Positions 4,062-5,639 of a stretch of 5,639 bases of DNA are shown here, one piece after another; within the stretch, counting starts at the first letter, position 1, and the number at the start of each line of letters is the position of its first letter. The position numbers were made by a program, and so were the translations under genes. The stretch lies in NCBI GenBank assembly GCA_003235435.1, contig QJWF01000168.1:1-5639 (forward strand), written 5' to 3'. Source of the stretch: Nitrosomonadales bacterium (GTDB lineage Bacteria; Pseudomonadota; Gammaproteobacteria; Burkholderiales; Gallionellaceae). Below the pieces are notes generated by a model. The model had not been told where the DNA came from, did no database searches, and saw only the letters and a program-made list of their open reading frames with translations.

Positions 4062-5639
4062 ATGATCCCATTGTCCAGAATTACCGCTGTTTGTTCCCTC
4101 GCATTGTTCATTTTCAGCCTTGCTGCTTTTGCACAAGAGGACACACTGAAAGGAGTGAATCCCTTGCGTCTGAGTTACGCCGAAGGAGATGTCTCGTTCT
4201 GGCGTATTGGCGCACCGGACTGGGTGGATGCCCAACTGAACACACCACTCGCAGTTGGAGATTCGCTTTATGTCGGACGTGACGGCGATCTGGAACTTCA
4301 GATGGGAAGCCGCGCCTTCGTGCGTGCAGATGATGAGACACAGTTCAGCCTGATCAACCAGACACCCGATTTTATCCAGTTCAAGATTACTTCAGGGCGC
4401 GTATCTTTCGACTTGCGCGTGCTTCCCACCGGTTATACCGTTGAAGTGGATACGCCCAATGCGGTCTTCACCATCGATCACGTCGGTTATTACCGGGTGG
4501 ATGTCGACGGTGACGTGCTTTTCAAAACGCGTCGCGGTGGTATGGCCATGGTTGTACCTGCTGGTGGGCGCGCCTTGAGCATACATCCTTCAGAGGAGAT
4601 CGTGGTGCAGGGCGCTACCGTGGCAAACGCCGAAACGTACGTGGTCCCTCCCCTCGACCAGTGGGACAGATGGAACTACGACCGGACAGACGGACTGATC
4701 GACACGGTCAGCGAACGTTATCTTCCCTACGGTGTTGCTGGCGCTTCTGATCTGGACCACTATGGTTACTGGCGTGTGGTGCCGGAATATGGCCCGGTCT
4801 GGGTGCCGGGTTCAGTCCCCCCAGGATGGGTTCCCTACAGCGCAGGAAGATGGGTATGGGACCCTTACTATCAGTGGACATGGATAGACGAAGCTCCGTG
4901 GGGCTGGACTCCATTCCATTATGGACGCTGGGTTTATTTGAGCGGCTACTGGGCATGGGCGCCGGGCCCGGTGATCAGACAGCCTGTATATGCGCCAGCT
5001 CTTGTGGTGTTTTTCAACATCGGCCCCAATGTGTCTGCCGGATTCAGTACACCGGGAGTCGGTTGGGTGGCTCTCAGCTGGGGCGAACCCCTGAATCCCT
5101 GGTGGGGCCGGCCGGGATTCGTTGGCAGGCCGTGGTGGGGAGGATGGGGAGGCCCTCGTATAGCGGAGAAAGAGTACCGCAACGTACGTGTGAACAACTC
5201 CATCATTGCCACATCTCGTGATCATTTCGGCACCGGTCGCTTGCTTGAAACACCTGTGCGTGTGACGCGGCCACGGGAACTGAAACACTTCCGTGGCGCA
5301 CTTCCGGTCAAACCCGGTCCTGAAAGTCTGGTTGGCGGTGCCCGAAAGGGTATTCGTCCACCAGAAAGGATGCTGACGCGGCAAGTGGTTGGAACGCGCC
5401 CTCCGCGAGAATCGAAGCTGCCTTGGCCTGAAACATCAAGGCGTGAAGTTAAGACTGCACCGGAGCAACGTTACGTACCTACACCCAGGCGCCCTTCCAA
5501 CGAACTCCCGCGCCCGGAATTTGGTATCCAAACCGGTGAGGAACGCCCACGTTCTCCGCTACCGCCGCGCTTCGAGGAGAGGCGGCATGCAACAAAGCCT
5601 GCAGGTGCCGGACAAGAAAAACAAAAGGAGTCCCGCTCC
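4062..5639 (+). CDS. FecR-like / DUF6600-type tryptophan-rich periplasmic protein (C-terminus cut by window edge)
   Basis: This reads 526 codons without a stop to the window edge, so the C-terminus is missing. Residues 1-24 are a Sec signal peptide (hydrophobic VCSLALFIFSLAAFA, cleaved before QEDT). Residues about 36-185 look like a FecR-type beta domain: LSYAEGDVSFWR, a DSLYVGRDGDLELQ stretch, then FKITSGRVSFDLR and VDTPNAVFTI. Residues 201-362 hold 21 tryptophans with many Gly, Pro and Tyr. A repeated GRWV...WxW unit (262-274, 288-299) is typical of DUF6600-type regions. From about 395 on the chain is rich in Pro, Arg, Lys and Glu and probably disordered. There is no membrane helix after the signal peptide, so unlike classic FecR it is not an inner-membrane sigma regulator, and no sigma factor gene is adjacent. 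Function unknown; a role in the cell wall or envelope is inferred from location only. Domain naming is from memory; confidence in a secreted FecR/W-rich protein is high. Confidence 0.88.
   Translation, partial: MIPLSRITAVCSLALFIFSLAAFAQEDTLKGVNPLRLSYAEGDVSFWRIGAPDWVDAQLNTPLAVGDSLYVGRDGDLELQMGSRAFVRADDETQFSLINQTPDFIQFKITSGRVSFDLRVLPTGYTVEVDTPNAVFTIDHVGYYRVDVDGDVLFKTRRGGMAMVVPAGGRALSIHPSEEIVVQGATVANAETYVVPPLDQWDRWNYDRTDGLIDTVSERYLPYGVAGASDLDHYGYWRVVPEYGPVWVPGSVPPGWVPYSAGRWVWDPYYQWTWIDEAPWGWTPFHYGRWVYLSGYWAWAPGPVIRQPVYAPALVVFFNIGPNVSAGFSTPGVGWVALSWGEPLNPWWGRPGFVGRPWWGGWGGPRIAEKEYRNVRVNNSIIATSRDHFGTGRLLETPVRVTRPRELKHFRGALPVKPGPESLVGGARKGIRPPERMLTRQVVGTRPPRESKLPWPETSRREVKTAPEQRYVPTPRRPSNELPRPEFGIQTGEERPRSPLPPRFEERRHATKPAGAGQEKQKESRS

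Noticed and set aside
3974..4282. Forward open frame of 102 codons upstream of and overlapping the FecR/DUF6600 gene
   Set aside because: No ribosome-binding site at its ATG, and it overlaps the signal peptide of the real gene in another frame; the peptide has no protein-like domain.
4842..4961. W-rich repeat of the FecR/DUF6600 protein as a DNA tandem repeat
   Set aside because: The repeat is visible only at protein level (GRWV and WxW units); the underlying DNA is diverged and is not a simple or expandable repeat.
4812..5384. Reverse-strand open frame of 190 codons
   Set aside because: Antisense shadow of the FecR/DUF6600 gene, which reads 526 codons without a stop and has a signal peptide and a strong ribosome-binding site.

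Overview
The window is ordinary chromosome from a Gram-negative bacterium, most likely a betaproteobacterium (Nitrosomonadales/Gallionellaceae-like; this placement is from memory of similar proteins, not a search). The reasons are Sec-type signal peptides on three predicted envelope proteins, a MOP-family lipid-linked oligosaccharide flippase, an RbgA/YlqF-type ribosome-assembly GTPase, and a FecR-like/DUF6600-type tryptophan-rich periplasmic protein. I see no mobile element, CRISPR array, tRNA, rRNA or phage gene, and nothing that clearly marks horizontal transfer.

Layout. 1-129: an unresolved left edge, either the C-terminal tail of a rightward gene or the leader of a leftward gene. 130-345: non-coding upstream region. 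346-744 (+): small secreted protein with a basic tail. 760-2025 (-): polysaccharide flippase with a GTG start, convergent with the previous gene. One hairpin is made from the two genes' stop codons and the 15 bases between them. 2095-2121: strong intrinsic terminator. 2142-2669 (-): secreted four-EF-hand calcium-binding protein. 2670-2897: intergenic, with a two-tier hairpin and a pair of GCATGC sites. 2898-3779 (-): RbgA/YlqF GTPase. 3780-4061: divergent upstream region of 282 bases holding a candidate promoter, a 13-bp direct repeat and a long-range inverted repeat. 4062-5639 (+): FecR-like/DUF6600-type protein, open to the right edge.

How the genes relate. The three leftward genes are probably separate transcription units: a strong terminator separates the EF-hand gene from the flippase gene, and 228 bases separate ylqF from the EF-hand gene. 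There is no clear operon. Four of the five clear genes act in or across the envelope (secreted basic protein, flippase, EF-hand protein, FecR/DUF6600 protein), while ylqF is housekeeping. A shared surface-polysaccharide role is possible but unsupported by any operon. I did not find a convincing new biological system. The most useful leads are the poorly characterised FecR/DUF6600 protein with its structured leader, the small secreted protein, and the stop-codon-sharing terminator.
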